Shown: positions 1-8,136, counted from the stretch's first letter. The stretch is DNA of 21,159 nt from JAIBBG01 sp043748015 (GCA_043748015.1 JAYTOA010000212.1:1-21159), one strand, 5' to 3'. Numbers and translations: made by a program. The notes: generated by a model from the letters alone, not told the origin.

Positions 1-20
1 TTGGACTTTGAAGTTTAAAT

Positions 21-93
21 GGTCCCGTAGCTCGTTGCGATAGGCATCCCGATGCAATCGGGAGGGTCAGGGGTTCGAATCCCTTCGGGATCA
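21..93 (+). tRNA. tRNA-like sequence, D-arm degenerate (anticodon GCA by position)
   Basis: The 73-nt stretch folds as most of a tRNA. A 7-bp acceptor stem (21-27 with 86-92, one G-U) is followed by TA at 28-29. The 5-bp anticodon stem is 47-51/59-63 with a 7-nt loop, and there is a 5-nt variable loop. The T-arm is 69-73/81-85 with loop TTCGAAT, and A93 is the discriminator. CCA is not encoded. The loop gives anticodon GCA, formally Cys, yet bacterial tRNA-Cys normally carries U73, and the acceptor and T-arm resemble Arg-type tRNAs of this phylum as I recall them. The D-arm is poor: GCTC at 30-33 can pair with only three bases of 42-45, and the usual A14 and GG of the D-loop are missing. A pseudo-tRNA or a miscalled tRNA-Arg-like gene is as likely as a working tRNA. 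Confidence 0.45.
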
Positions 94-425
94 CAAAAGG
101 AGTTTGAGAGTGAGTGCGAGTGCGAAGAATAGCATGTGATTGCTGTCCATTGTATGCGTACTGTATCATTCAATGAGATTCAATTCCTCTCAATTGGCTT
201 CGTTATGAAACAGCACTTCAATGATAAAAGGAAATTAAACGAAGAACCGGAATCGTCTATTGACTTTCAATGTCGTTCAAAAATAGATTGTTGAAATCCT
301 GAAAAGTTGCTTTAAGATGCGTTATCCAAATACCACTCAATATTAATGTTAGTGTTGAAAAACACTTTTCAGAATTGTTTTCCGTTTCGGGAAGATGTTC
401 ATTTTTGAATCCAATAGAAACTGCT
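94..425. other. Non-coding stretch between the tRNA-like sequence and ftsE
   Basis: No convincing gene is present. The only notable structure is a perfect 6-bp hairpin with a GAAA loop at 351-366 (AGTGTT, GAAA, AACACT) followed by TTT, about 60 nt before the ftsE start. It could be a weak terminator or a leader hairpin. A short tandem of GAGTG/GCGAGTG units lies at about 108-125. A weak CATTTTTG box, one base off the Bacteroidota -7 consensus, lies just before ftsE. Confidence 0.4.
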
Positions 426-1133
426 ATGTCAGACAACGAAATCATTATAAAACTGGAGCATGCCGAAATCAGGCAGAAAGAAAACGTCATCCTCAAGGAT
501 GTCAATCTGGAAATACGCGCCGGTGAATTCATTTACCTCATTGGAAAAACAGGAAGCGGAAAAAGTAGCTTATTGAAAACGCTATACGCTGAACTGCCGT
601 TGCGCATTGGCACAGGTATGTGTTGCGGTTACGATCTGACGAAGATGAAGAAAAAGCAAATTCCGTACTTGCGCAGAAAACTAGGAATTGTGTTTCAGGA
701 TTTTGAATTATTGACGGATAGATCGGTCAATGACAATCTCGAATTTGTGCTGAGAGCCACGGGGTGGAGTGATGCAAAAGCTATGGAAAGTCGCATGCAA
801 AGTGTGCTTGATCTGGTGGGATTAGAAAATCAAGGTTATAAAATGCCACACGAATTGAGCGGTGGCGAACAACAGCGAGTTGTTATTGCACGTGCACTAT
901 TAAATACACCGCAGTTGATTCTAGCTGATGAGCCAACGGGAAATCTCGATCCGAAAACCAGTCATGAAATTTTGAATTTGCTGTTGGCGATCAGTCGCGC
1001 TGGAACGACAATACTCATGGCATCTCACGATTTTCACACGATGCAAAAATTCAAAAGCCGCATCATCATTTGTGACGAAACGGAAATTAGAGAAACGAAC
1101 GACATCTTGCAATTTGAAAGCGTTCATGCATGA
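426..1133 (+). CDS. ftsE: FtsE-type cell-division ABC transporter ATP-binding protein
   Basis: ATPase of the FtsEX complex, which at the cytoplasmic membrane couples ATP hydrolysis to control of peptidoglycan hydrolases during division. The 235-aa protein has Walker A GKTGSGKS (residues 40-47), a Q-loop at VFQDFELL (about 89-96), the signature LSGGEQQR (144-151), Walker B LILADEPTG (164-172) with a D-loop, and the switch His in ASHD (199-202). Length and sequence match the Bacteroidota FtsE type. I chose the ATG at 426 because homology begins there; an in-frame ATG at 375 would add 17 residues of non-typical sequence. ftsX is not adjacent: the next gene is a glycosyltransferase overlapping by 4 nt (ATGA), so the two are probably co-translated. 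A different MacB/LolD-like ATPase is the main alternative. Confidence 0.85.
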   Translation: MSDNEIIIKLEHAEIRQKENVILKDVNLEIRAGEFIYLIGKTGSGKSSLLKTLYAELPLRIGTGMCCGYDLTKMKKKQIPYLRRKLGIVFQDFELLTDRSVNDNLEFVLRATGWSDAKAMESRMQSVLDLVGLENQGYKMPHELSGGEQQRVVIARALLNTPQLILADEPTGNLDPKTSHEILNLLLAISRAGTTILMASHDFHTMQKFKSRIIICDETEIRETNDILQFESVHA

Positions 1134-1867
1134 GCAGTCAATCGCTGGTGAGCGTTATCATACCCGTCTTCAATGCAGAAAAGAGCATTGAGAAAGCGAT
1201 TGAGGGTGTACTTCATCAGACGCACGCCAACAAAGAGCTAATCATCATTGATGGAGGTTCTACTGATCGTACACTTGAAATCATCAAATCATTCAACGGT
1301 CGCATTGCTCAATTTCAATCAGAAAAAGACAAAGGCATTTATGACGCTATAAATAAAGGACTTGATCTCGCGGAAGGAGAGTGGATTTATATACTTGGCG
1401 CCGACGATCGACTGAACAATCCTGAAGTCATCGAAAAAATGCTTGATGCAGGAACCAAAAATGACAAGATTATTTTTGGCAATGTGAAGAATGAAGGACG
1501 GCTACACTCTCGGATTCCTGAAATTCATGCATCAACATTCGATGGTAATATTCGCTGGCGCAATACTCTTCATCAGCAAGCGGTATTCTATCATCGAAGT
1601 ATCTTCGACGACTTTCGATTTGACACAACTTTCAAAGTACTTGCAGATTACGATTTACATCTCAAACTATTCATAGAGCGAGTTAAGTGGAAAAAAGCGC
1701 CTGTAATTGTCGCTGTATGTCACGCTCAAGGGCTCTCAAAACGTTTTAATCGCGGGCTGTATAAGGAAGAATTAAGGATGAAAAAAAAGAGAATGGGAAT
1801 TCTGTTCTGGGCAATCAGCTTGCCTGTTGTAGTGGGGAAATACTTTTTCAAAAAGTTTACTTCATAA
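1130..1867 (+). CDS. Family 2 glycosyltransferase (WcaE-like)
   Basis: Predicted cytoplasmic GT-A fold inverting glycosyltransferase that transfers a sugar from a nucleotide donor to an envelope or exopolysaccharide acceptor. The N-terminus VSVIIPVFNAE (7-17) and IIIDGGSTD (38-46) form the nucleotide-binding core. GIYDAINKG (69-77) and LGADDRLN (89-96) supply the acidic metal-binding motif, matching the colanic-acid WcaE-like subgroup. HQQAVFYHRS near residue 150 is the usual acceptor-side segment. Length (245 aa) is normal and no membrane segment is needed. The start ATG overlaps the ftsE stop, so it is translationally coupled to a division gene. The substrate cannot be read from the sequence. 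Confidence 0.85.
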   Translation: MSSQSLVSVIIPVFNAEKSIEKAIEGVLHQTHANKELIIIDGGSTDRTLEIIKSFNGRIAQFQSEKDKGIYDAINKGLDLAEGEWIYILGADDRLNNPEVIEKMLDAGTKNDKIIFGNVKNEGRLHSRIPEIHASTFDGNIRWRNTLHQQAVFYHRSIFDDFRFDTTFKVLADYDLHLKLFIERVKWKKAPVIVAVCHAQGLSKRFNRGLYKEELRMKKKRMGILFWAISLPVVVGKYFFKKFTS

Positions 1868-2318
1868 TTCCTCGGAAGGGACAGCATGTAAAGACCTTTC
1901 TTTAATTGAGTTAACTGGTTATTTCGCAAATGCCCGTCCGAACCGATGAATAATCTTCTTCACGATCTTTTTTTCTTGAAAAAAAATGAACCAAAAAATT
2001 CAAGGCTGTAGAGAAAATACTTAGAAATTCAAACTCCTCCTGATTTCAAAAAAGTCCAGCGCCCATATGCAATGCTAAATTTATTCTTTTTCTTTTTTGA
2101 TATCAATCGTCAGACAGGGATTTGTCCTTAGCCCTCCGGTGTCAGGATTTCTAAGTATTTTCTCTAAGGCCGATCCCCAAAGTTTGAAAGTGCTACTTCA
2201 TGGGTAAACTTTCTTTGAATGTGGTATTACTGCATGAAAACGGATGAAGAATGAAAATCCACACATCAACATTATTCTCTACATATTGCAGCAAACACAA
2301 GCCTATGCGAACTAACCG
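1868..2318. other. Convergent intergenic region with hairpins, no gene
   Basis: Lies between the 3' ends of a plus-strand and a minus-strand gene. It contains a hairpin CTTGAA (1975-1980) with TTCAAG (1999-2004) around an A-rich loop, followed by AAGGCTG. I have the impression that this motif recurs in Bacteroidota intergenic DNA. It also contains the inverted-repeat element annotated separately and a further 7-bp inverted repeat (AAAGTTT 2179-2185, AAACTTT 2206-2212). Any of these could end transcripts from either side. No ORF of interest was seen. Confidence 0.5.
2001..2170. repeat. Inverted-repeat element with 20-nt perfect arms (MITE/REP-like)
   Basis: The arm TAGAGAAAATACTTAGAAAT at 2009-2028 is the exact reverse complement of 2147-2166. 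With two mismatched positions the match continues outward through GGC (2004-2006 against 2168-2170). The arms enclose about 118 bp without an ORF, including an AT-rich centre near 2085-2103. The layout fits a miniature inverted-repeat element or a large hairpin. It also lies exactly where two convergent genes meet, so an unusual bidirectional terminator cannot be excluded. No target-site duplication was identified. Confidence 0.5.
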
Positions 2319-3416
2319 CTACACCAATTCTACAAAGAAAATTTCCTTCAACACCTTCTCTTCTTTTTGCCAGTTGAGTTGCTCGCGAGCAATGACACAA
2401 TTACTTTTCCATTGAAGGTAATCTGGATGATTTAAAGCCGTATTGATCGCCTCAGCAACTGTTGATGGTTCCACTTTTTTGACAATCATTCCGACTTTAT
2501 AATCATCAACAATCCTTCTTAATTCAGGTAAATCAGAAACCAGTACCGGAATTCCCGCGTGGATATAATCAAATAATTTATTGGGAAGAGACAACGTATA
2601 ATTCAAATGCAAAGGTTTGTCGAGTGATAGGCCGAGGTCGACGTTTGATGTGTATTGACGCAATTCATCGAAAGGCATTTTACCTAAAATCCTCACTTTG
2701 TCATCCAGCTTCAGAATATCTACTAATGCTGTGAGTTTAGCTATGTCGCGCCCTGAACCAATGATCAGCAGTAAAACATTTTCCACGAGTAGCATTGCTT
2801 CAATCAACTCTACTCCACCGCGATCAGGATCAATGTATGCACCTTGAAGTAAGATTATTTTTTTATCTTCAGGAAGACCAAGTTCTATTCTTGAGCGCAA
2901 AAAGCCGAGAGGAGTGAGCAATGGAATATTGCGAACTACTTTGACATCCACACTGTATTGGTTGCGATAGTTGTCAGCGATGCTATCATTAACAGTATAC
3001 ACCCTCTTCAACTTTGGAAATATCCACCGTTCAATTTTAAGCCAAACACCTTTCTGAAACGCTCGGCCCGTGAGGCCTTCAGCTTCCGTGAAATACTCAT
3101 GGCTATCATAAACCAGATCGACACGTTTCAATTTTGAAATGAGAAATGCCGGTAATAATGTGTCGAGATCATTGGCGAGAATCACATTCGTTTTTCGAAA
3201 CAAGAGAAAAAAGAAAAGTCGAAAATTGAGAGCTGCATAGAAGAGCGCTCCCTTGGTAAAAAACAACTTCAATCTTTTTGTGGGATATGGACGAACGAAA
3301 TCAGTACTTGATTCGAGCTTCCTACCAACAAGTAGAATTTCATAATTCAAATCCAGAAGTGTATCGCACACCTTCCTGATGCGCTGATCATGCTGAAGAT
3401 CATTGCTCACCAACAC
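2319..3416 (-). CDS. Family 4 glycosyltransferase
   Basis: Predicted retaining GT-B glycosyltransferase acting at the cytoplasmic face of the membrane on a polysaccharide or glycolipid acceptor. The N-terminal half has LVSNDLQHDQRIRKVCDTL (2-20), typical of this group, and NVILANDLDTLLPA near residue 80. The C-terminal Rossmann half has KIILLQGAYIDPDRGG (about 185-200), the loop LIIGSGRD, and the EX7E-region segment SLPNKLFDYIHAGIPVLVSDLPE (about 275-297). The start is unusual. The first standard codon is GTG at 3416, which lies inside what looks like the first beta-strand (HIIVLVSND). No ATG, GTG or TTG occurs between it and the in-frame TAA upstream. A CTG at 3443 would give a natural N-terminus of nine more residues (LNSKRRHII). 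It lies 67 nt downstream of the exonuclease gene. Confidence 0.82.
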   Translation of the reverse strand: MLVSNDLQHDQRIRKVCDTLLDLNYEILLVGRKLESSTDFVRPYPTKRLKLFFTKGALFYAALNFRLFFFLLFRKTNVILANDLDTLLPAFLISKLKRVDLVYDSHEYFTEAEGLTGRAFQKGVWLKIERWIFPKLKRVYTVNDSIADNYRNQYSVDVKVVRNIPLLTPLGFLRSRIELGLPEDKKIILLQGAYIDPDRGGVELIEAMLLVENVLLLIIGSGRDIAKLTALVDILKLDDKVRILGKMPFDELRQYTSNVDLGLSLDKPLHLNYTLSLPNKLFDYIHAGIPVLVSDLPELRRIVDDYKVGMIVKKVEPSTVAEAINTALNHPDYLQWKSNCVIAREQLNWQKEEKVLKEIFFVELV

Positions 3417-3483
3417 TATAATATGTCTTCTTTTAGAATTCAGTATGCAACAATTTTATTGCCTTATAGAAATGAACGCAAGC

Positions 3484-4311
3484 CTATGATCTCATTTTCT
3501 CGCGCAATTCTTTCAACACTTTTTTAGTGTAAAGTGGAAAGTCTGCGTTCATCATCCAACTGAAGTAACCCGTGTCTTTTGACAACACATCTTCAACAGT
3601 CATGTTTTTATACTTGCCGAAATTGAAAACAGCTTGATCATTTTCATTGTAGACAAGATGTCCTGCAAAATCAACCTTCTTTCTGCGCTCGCAGAGGTTG
3701 TGAATGATCTCCATATCATTTTGAACAGGCACGGAAATATTTCCCTTTCCATCATCTACTTCAACACCATCATATTTATCGAGCATAGCTTCGAACACTT
3801 CAAAGCTTGCCAATGCATCAGGAAGTGCTTCATGCGCGCCATCCAACGATTTACCACAATAAAATTTGTATGCCGCCTTCAGATTGCGCTGTTCCATCAT
3901 GTGAAAAATCACCTGCACATCTACGAGGTTACGACCTTCGACACTGAAATCAATTTCAGCGCGTAAAAATTCTTCAGCGAGTAATGGAATATCGAATCGG
4001 TTTGAATTGAAACCACCGAGGTCGCAATCAAATAGAAACTTGAATAGTTTGGGAGCGACATCAGCGAATGTTGGAGCATCCTTCACATCAGTATCATAAA
4101 TTCCATGAATGAGTGATGCTTCCAGAGGAATTGGAACACCCGGATTAATTAACCAACGATTTTCACTTCCACGTGCAGCGGGAAGCGTTGTGATTTGTCC
4201 GTCCGTTGCCACTTTCACCACAGCAATTTCGACAATCCGATCTCTTCCGATTTCCGTTCCGGTGGTTTCCAAATCGAAGAAAGCAAGGGGTCTTTTTAAA
4301 TTAAGTTTCAT
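3484..4311 (-). CDS. DEDDh 3'-5' exonuclease (Pol III epsilon / ExoX-like)
   Basis: Predicted DNA 3'-5' exonuclease, a proofreading-like or repair nuclease using two metal ions. The Exo I motif FFDLETTG has D13 and E15. Exo II is in GGFNSNRFDIPLL with D107. Exo III has H160 and D165 in AHEALPDAL, so all five DEDDh residues are present. The C-terminus (about 228-270) contains FGKYKNMTVEDVLSKD, which matches the small ExoX-like C-terminal domain often attached to such nucleases. The 275-aa length is normal for that fused type. The ATG at 4311 is well placed. It is separated from the upstream gene by a strong terminator, so it must have its own promoter; I saw no good one. Confidence 0.85.
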   Translation of the reverse strand: MKLNLKRPLAFFDLETTGTEIGRDRIVEIAVVKVATDGQITTLPAARGSENRWLINPGVPIPLEASLIHGIYDTDVKDAPTFADVAPKLFKFLFDCDLGGFNSNRFDIPLLAEEFLRAEIDFSVEGRNLVDVQVIFHMMEQRNLKAAYKFYCGKSLDGAHEALPDALASFEVFEAMLDKYDGVEVDDGKGNISVPVQNDMEIIHNLCERRKKVDFAGHLVYNENDQAVFNFGKYKNMTVEDVLSKDTGYFSWMMNADFPLYTKKVLKELREKMRS

Positions 4312-4402
4312 TATTTTTTTGTTCTTCTAAAATATTATCAAATCACATTGCGTTCACCCAGCACAGAGTAGCGGTCGGCTTTAAGTCGGCCGGGGTAGCA
4401 AA

Positions 4403-4437
4403 AGAAACCCCCGGACGGGAGTGTCCGAGGGGTTTCT
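4403..4437 (-). terminator. Rho-independent terminator, bidirectional-looking
   Basis: A 14-bp stem (4403-4416 with 4423-4437, one bulged A) closes a 6-nt GGGAGT loop. On the minus strand it is followed by TTTT, and on the plus strand by a T-rich run at 4438-4444. It lies about 60 nt beyond the stop of the PD40/OmpA gene and before the exonuclease gene, so its probable job is ending the PD40/OmpA transcript. It is the strongest terminator in the window. Confidence 0.85.
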
Positions 4438-4500
4438 TCTTTTTCACCATGAAAATTCTTAGTGTGCAGTTTTGAAAAGTGAAATCTCCTGACTCACGCT

Positions 4501-6657
4501 TCATCCCTGAACACGCACTTTAATATATTGGTATTGCTCGTAAATCAAGCGATTCTTCTGAGCATCCTTTTCGTATTCTTTACCCTGAACAAGTTTGTTA
4601 GGTTCGCCGAAATTATAATCCTTTCCTTCAACTTTATTGTATTTAATCAACTCATCACGAATCTGATCATGGGCTGTTTTATTTCTATTATCCACAAGAT
4701 CCTGATTCGATTTGAATTTAGATGAAGGAACTTTAGATGCCGATGCTTCAACAGTAATCACAGGCGTCTTTCCACTTTTGATGATAGCGTCGACGTCACG
4801 AATAAACAATGCGAATTGTTCTTCAGTTGCTCCGAATTGGTGGAAGTCATAAACGAAGAAACGAGAATACTGAGCGAATCCTTTCTCGGGAATATATTGG
4901 CGATTGATTGGATTTTTTGAATCGTATTTGAAATCCTTCACGACATCGGTCACACCACCCGGAGGCGGAATGATACCGATTGGTTCATCGATTACAAGTG
5001 GTTCTTCAACTTTGGGTTTGCCAGTAGCCATTGTCACTGGAACAAGGAATACCTCACGCTCAATTTCCTGGAAAGAACTTTCACAAGGCACGTTGATATC
5101 ATCATCTTTGATCATCTCTTTTCCTTTGTAATATTCAATGTGATAGCTGGTACATGGATTCAAAATCGCGAGGTAACCACCATCACGTTTACGTGGGCGA
5201 TATTCAGAAACCTCGGCACTTTTGTTATTGGTGACAAGGATGCGGAGATCATCCGGCAGCTCTTCACCTTCTTGCGTAATAATGAAACCCTTCAAAACCG
5301 CTAATTGTGTTTCATTGGTGATATCCGGCATGTCAACCAGATAAATATCTTTCAGACCATATCCACCATCTTTCTCCGAAGAGTAGTAAGCGCGGCGACC
5401 ATCGGCCATCGGAACGAAGAAAACATCATCATCAACAGTGTTCAAAGGATAGCCCATATTCATAGGTGCTCCCCATTCATTATCATCACCTAATTTCGAA
5501 TAATATATATCAAAGCCCCCCATTGAATTGTGGCCTTTAGAAGCGAAGTATAATGTCTTGCCATCCGCTGTAAGGAAAGGCGCATCTTCATCATAAATAG
5601 TATTCACTTGCGTTCCTATATTCAATGCGCGACTCCATTCATCGTTTGGCAGCTTTACACATTTGTAGATGTCTCTTTTTCCGGTTCCGCCTTCTCTGTC
5701 GCTGACAAAGTATAACGTTTTACCATCAGCTGAAACCGTTGCGTGAGTTTCCCAGGAAGAAGTATTGATATCAGAACCAAGCAACATAGGTTCGCTCCAA
5801 GTCTCACCGATAAGTGCACTTTCCATTACCTGTCCATCACCATAATTATCTCGATAAATAAAGAGTGTTTGACCATCTGGAGATACAGAAATGGTCGCAT
5901 CGTGTGCGTCAGTATTCAGATTCAGGATCTCTGGTTCTGTCCACACACCCTCTTCATTTTTAAATGAAACATAAACATCCTCCTTGTATTCACCTGTTTC
6001 CAAATCGCGAATTGCGGAGTTTGTAGAGTCTGCTCTCAACCTTCTGCTTGTAAAGAACATAGTACTTTCATCCAAAGAAAGAACCGGGCTATAATCATTC
6101 GATTCTTGATTAACAACAGGACCGATGTTCGTGATGATGTAATTTTTCGGATTTGCCATTTGCACTTTCGCCTCTTGACACATTTCAAGTTCACGTGTTG
6201 CGTCAGAATACATCAAATGTTTTTTACCCAACATTTTCTGAAGCTTTTCATAGCTTGCGATGGCCTCATCCAATTGAAGATTCAAAGCCTGTGCGCGACC
6301 CAGATAAAACAATGTCTTAACAGGAGCGCGTTTTTCAGTAGGATCATATTCATCATAATTCTTACTGAATTTTTTCACGCTGGCTGCTTCGAGATATTGC
6401 AATGCTTCCAGCTTTGAGTTTGCGGTTTGCAAAAAGCAATACCCAATTTTATAATTGACGTTGGTATTGTTGGGCTGATTCTCCAGAATTTCCCTCCAGG
6501 TATTGATACTCTGCGTCCAGAGTCTTTCTTCCATGAGGCGATTGGCCTCAACGAATTTCGCGTGGAAATCGAACCTTGGTGGAACCGCAGTAACTGTTTT
6601 CAAGGTAAGCGTAAAAGCAACAATCAGTAAGAGAGAGTAAGAAAAGCTCTTCATCAT
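4501..6657 (-). CDS. TPR-PD40-CRD-OmpA-like envelope protein (PorE-like layout)
   Basis: Predicted exported periplasmic or outer-membrane-associated protein. A signal peptide covers residues 1-24 with a likely cut after TVTA. TPR-like helices follow at about 30-165. A PD40 beta-propeller (180-440) shows repeated SxDGxTLYFxSxR-type blades such as SADGKTLYF and TADGKTLYF. A carboxypeptidase-regulatory-like domain spans about 453-541, and the C-terminus (600-718) resembles OmpA. The order matches PorE of the T9SS/gliding machinery, whose OmpA domain anchors to peptidoglycan. Two things differ. There is no lipobox cysteine. The OmpA part lacks the GHTD-type motif, showing VEASASKVPSS instead while keeping an NxxLVxNR segment, so peptidoglycan binding is uncertain. 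The start is one of two adjacent ATGs. A role in type IX secretion is only a guess from layout. Confidence 0.8.
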   Translation of the reverse strand: MMKSFSYSLLLIVAFTLTLKTVTAVPPRFDFHAKFVEANRLMEERLWTQSINTWREILENQPNNTNVNYKIGYCFLQTANSKLEALQYLEAASVKKFSKNYDEYDPTEKRAPVKTLFYLGRAQALNLQLDEAIASYEKLQKMLGKKHLMYSDATRELEMCQEAKVQMANPKNYIITNIGPVVNQESNDYSPVLSLDESTMFFTSRRLRADSTNSAIRDLETGEYKEDVYVSFKNEEGVWTEPEILNLNTDAHDATISVSPDGQTLFIYRDNYGDGQVMESALIGETWSEPMLLGSDINTSSWETHATVSADGKTLYFVSDREGGTGKRDIYKCVKLPNDEWSRALNIGTQVNTIYDEDAPFLTADGKTLYFASKGHNSMGGFDIYYSKLGDDNEWGAPMNMGYPLNTVDDDVFFVPMADGRRAYYSSEKDGGYGLKDIYLVDMPDITNETQLAVLKGFIITQEGEELPDDLRILVTNNKSAEVSEYRPRKRDGGYLAILNPCTSYHIEYYKGKEMIKDDDINVPCESSFQEIEREVFLVPVTMATGKPKVEEPLVIDEPIGIIPPPGGVTDVVKDFKYDSKNPINRQYIPEKGFAQYSRFFVYDFHQFGATEEQFALFIRDVDAIIKSGKTPVITVEASASKVPSSKFKSNQDLVDNRNKTAHDQIRDELIKYNKVEGKDYNFGEPNKLVQGKEYEKDAQKNRLIYEQYQYIKVRVQG

Positions 6658-6692
6658 AAAAAAATAGTAAAGTCAACAATGGTTTGCGCGCC

Positions 6693-6723
6693 CGAAGATA
6701 GATAATCTTCAGAACTGTCAAAA
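6693..6723 (-). promoter_or_regulatory. Possible Bacteroidota promoter for the PD40/OmpA gene
   Basis: On the minus strand TTTTG (6719-6723) is followed after 18 nt by TATCTTCG (6693-6700), one base from the TAnnTTTG -7 consensus, about 36 nt before the start codon. A 6-bp inverted repeat (GAAGAT 6694-6699, ATCTTC 6705-6710) overlaps the -7 box and could be an operator or chance. Confidence 0.3.
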
Positions 6724-6739
6724 CTAAATTCTCAGAAGA

Positions 6740-8074
6740 TTATACCTCCCGGTTCAAGTCCCAGTTTTCTAGGTAATCGGCCACCCTGCGAACAAACTGG
6801 CCTCCCAACGCACCATCAACTACTCGGTGGTCATAGCTGTGACTAAGAAACATCATATGGCGAATTCCAATAAAATCACCTGAAGGCGTTTCAATAACTG
6901 CCGGTTTTTTTCTGATAGCACCAACCGCCATGATGGCCACTTGCGGCTGATTGATGATAGGCGTTCCCATCACGTTTCCAAAACTTCCAACATTGGTAAT
7001 GGTGTAAGTTCCTCCAGAAATTTCATCCGGTGAAAGTTTATTGTTACGCGCCCTGTCAGCAAGATCATTCACTTTTTTCGCAAGGCCGGCAAGATTGAGT
7101 GTGTCGGCATTTTTGATAACAGGAACAATCAAATTTCCTGAAGGTAGGGCTGCGGCCATACCCATGTTGATATCGCCACGCTTAATAATTTTGTCACCAT
7201 CCACAGAAATATTGATCATTGGAAAATCCTTGATGGCTTTCACCAATGCTTCAATAAATATGGGCGTAAAAGTCAGCTTTGTTTTTTCTTTTGCTTCAAA
7301 TTGTTTCTTCACTCTTTCGCGCCAGAGCACCACGTTAGTGAGATCGGCTTCAACGTAAGAAGTCACGTGTGGTGAAGTATTGACACTCATAACCATGTGT
7401 TCCGCAATGAGTTTTCTCATGCGATCCATTTCAATAATTTCGTCGTTACCACCGACAGAAATCGCTGGTCTCGCCTTGGCTGCAGCTGGAGCTGCTTCAG
7501 CTTTAGGTAGGCTTGCCACTACGACATTTGCGACCGGTGCAGGCGCATTTCCGCGATTCTGCACATAACCCAGAATATCATTTTTAGTCACGCGGCCACC
7601 TTGACCGGTACCGCTTATTTTTTCCAATTCCGCAACAGAAATGCTTTCTGCTTTGGCAATATTTCGAACGAGAGGAGAATAGAATTTGCCGTCCTGTCCA
7701 GACTTCAAGACTTCCGCTGCCATAGGCTCTGCCATGACTGCAGCTTGAACATGTCCGTTGGTAGGAGCCGGTGCAACCGCCTTTTGCTCAACCTTTGCAG
7801 GTGCCGCCGGAGCAGCAGCCGTAGCTGTTGAAGCACCAACACCAATCAAAGCGATTGGTTGTCCAACCTGAACAACGTCACCTTCTTTCACAAGACATTT
7901 CAATAGGATGCCATCTTCAGGAGAAGGAACTTCGCTATCAACTTTATCCGTAGCAATTTCGATGATGGGTTCATCGGCTTTCACTGCTTCACCTTCCTGT
8001 TTCACCCATTTGATGATGGTAGCTTCAGCAACGCTTTCGCCCATTTTGGGCAGTAATAATTCTATCTGAGACAT
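6740..8074 (-). CDS. 2-oxoacid dehydrogenase E2 (dihydrolipoamide acyltransferase)
   Basis: Core acyltransferase of a 2-oxoacid dehydrogenase complex. It moves the acyl group from lipoyl-lysine to CoA in the cytoplasm. A lipoyl domain (1-78) has the modified lysine K44 in ATDKVDSEV. An Ala/Pro-rich linker follows at about 82-115. The peripheral-subunit-binding domain is at about 131-168 (SPLVRNIAKAESIS). A second Ala/Pro linker leads to the catalytic domain (about 208-444), which ends in SYDHRVVDG with H416 and D420. The 444-aa length is typical. The sequence fits the pyruvate/branched-chain/succinyl E2 group, but specificity cannot be settled because no E1 or E3 gene is nearby. It is transcribed apart from its neighbours, with a good promoter at 8104-8136. 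Confidence 0.9.
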   Translation of the reverse strand: MSQIELLLPKMGESVAEATIIKWVKQEGEAVKADEPIIEIATDKVDSEVPSPEDGILLKCLVKEGDVVQVGQPIALIGVGASTATAAAPAAPAKVEQKAVAPAPTNGHVQAAVMAEPMAAEVLKSGQDGKFYSPLVRNIAKAESISVAELEKISGTGQGGRVTKNDILGYVQNRGNAPAPVANVVVASLPKAEAAPAAAKARPAISVGGNDEIIEMDRMRKLIAEHMVMSVNTSPHVTSYVEADLTNVVLWRERVKKQFEAKEKTKLTFTPIFIEALVKAIKDFPMINISVDGDKIIKRGDINMGMAAALPSGNLIVPVIKNADTLNLAGLAKKVNDLADRARNNKLSPDEISGGTYTITNVGSFGNVMGTPIINQPQVAIMAVGAIRKKPAVIETPSGDFIGIRHMMFLSHSYDHRVVDGALGGQFVRRVADYLENWDLNREV

Positions 8075-8103
8075 GAACAGATGGATTCGTTTAATTTGAG
8101 GTA

Positions 8104-8136
8104 CAAATGTAGCGGATGAAGCAAGTTTATTCAGAA
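8104..8136 (-). promoter_or_regulatory. Predicted promoter of the E2 gene
   Basis: The minus strand reads TACATTTG at 8104-8111, an exact match to the Bacteroidota -7 consensus TAnnTTTG. TTCTG at 8132-8136 lies 20 nt upstream as a weak -33 element. The start codon lies about 29 nt downstream of the -7 box, giving a short leader. Confidence 0.5.

Noticed and set aside
257..532. Minus-strand ORF over the ftsE start
   Set aside because: Overlaps the well-supported ftsE N-terminus, has no recognisable domain and is a frame shadow.
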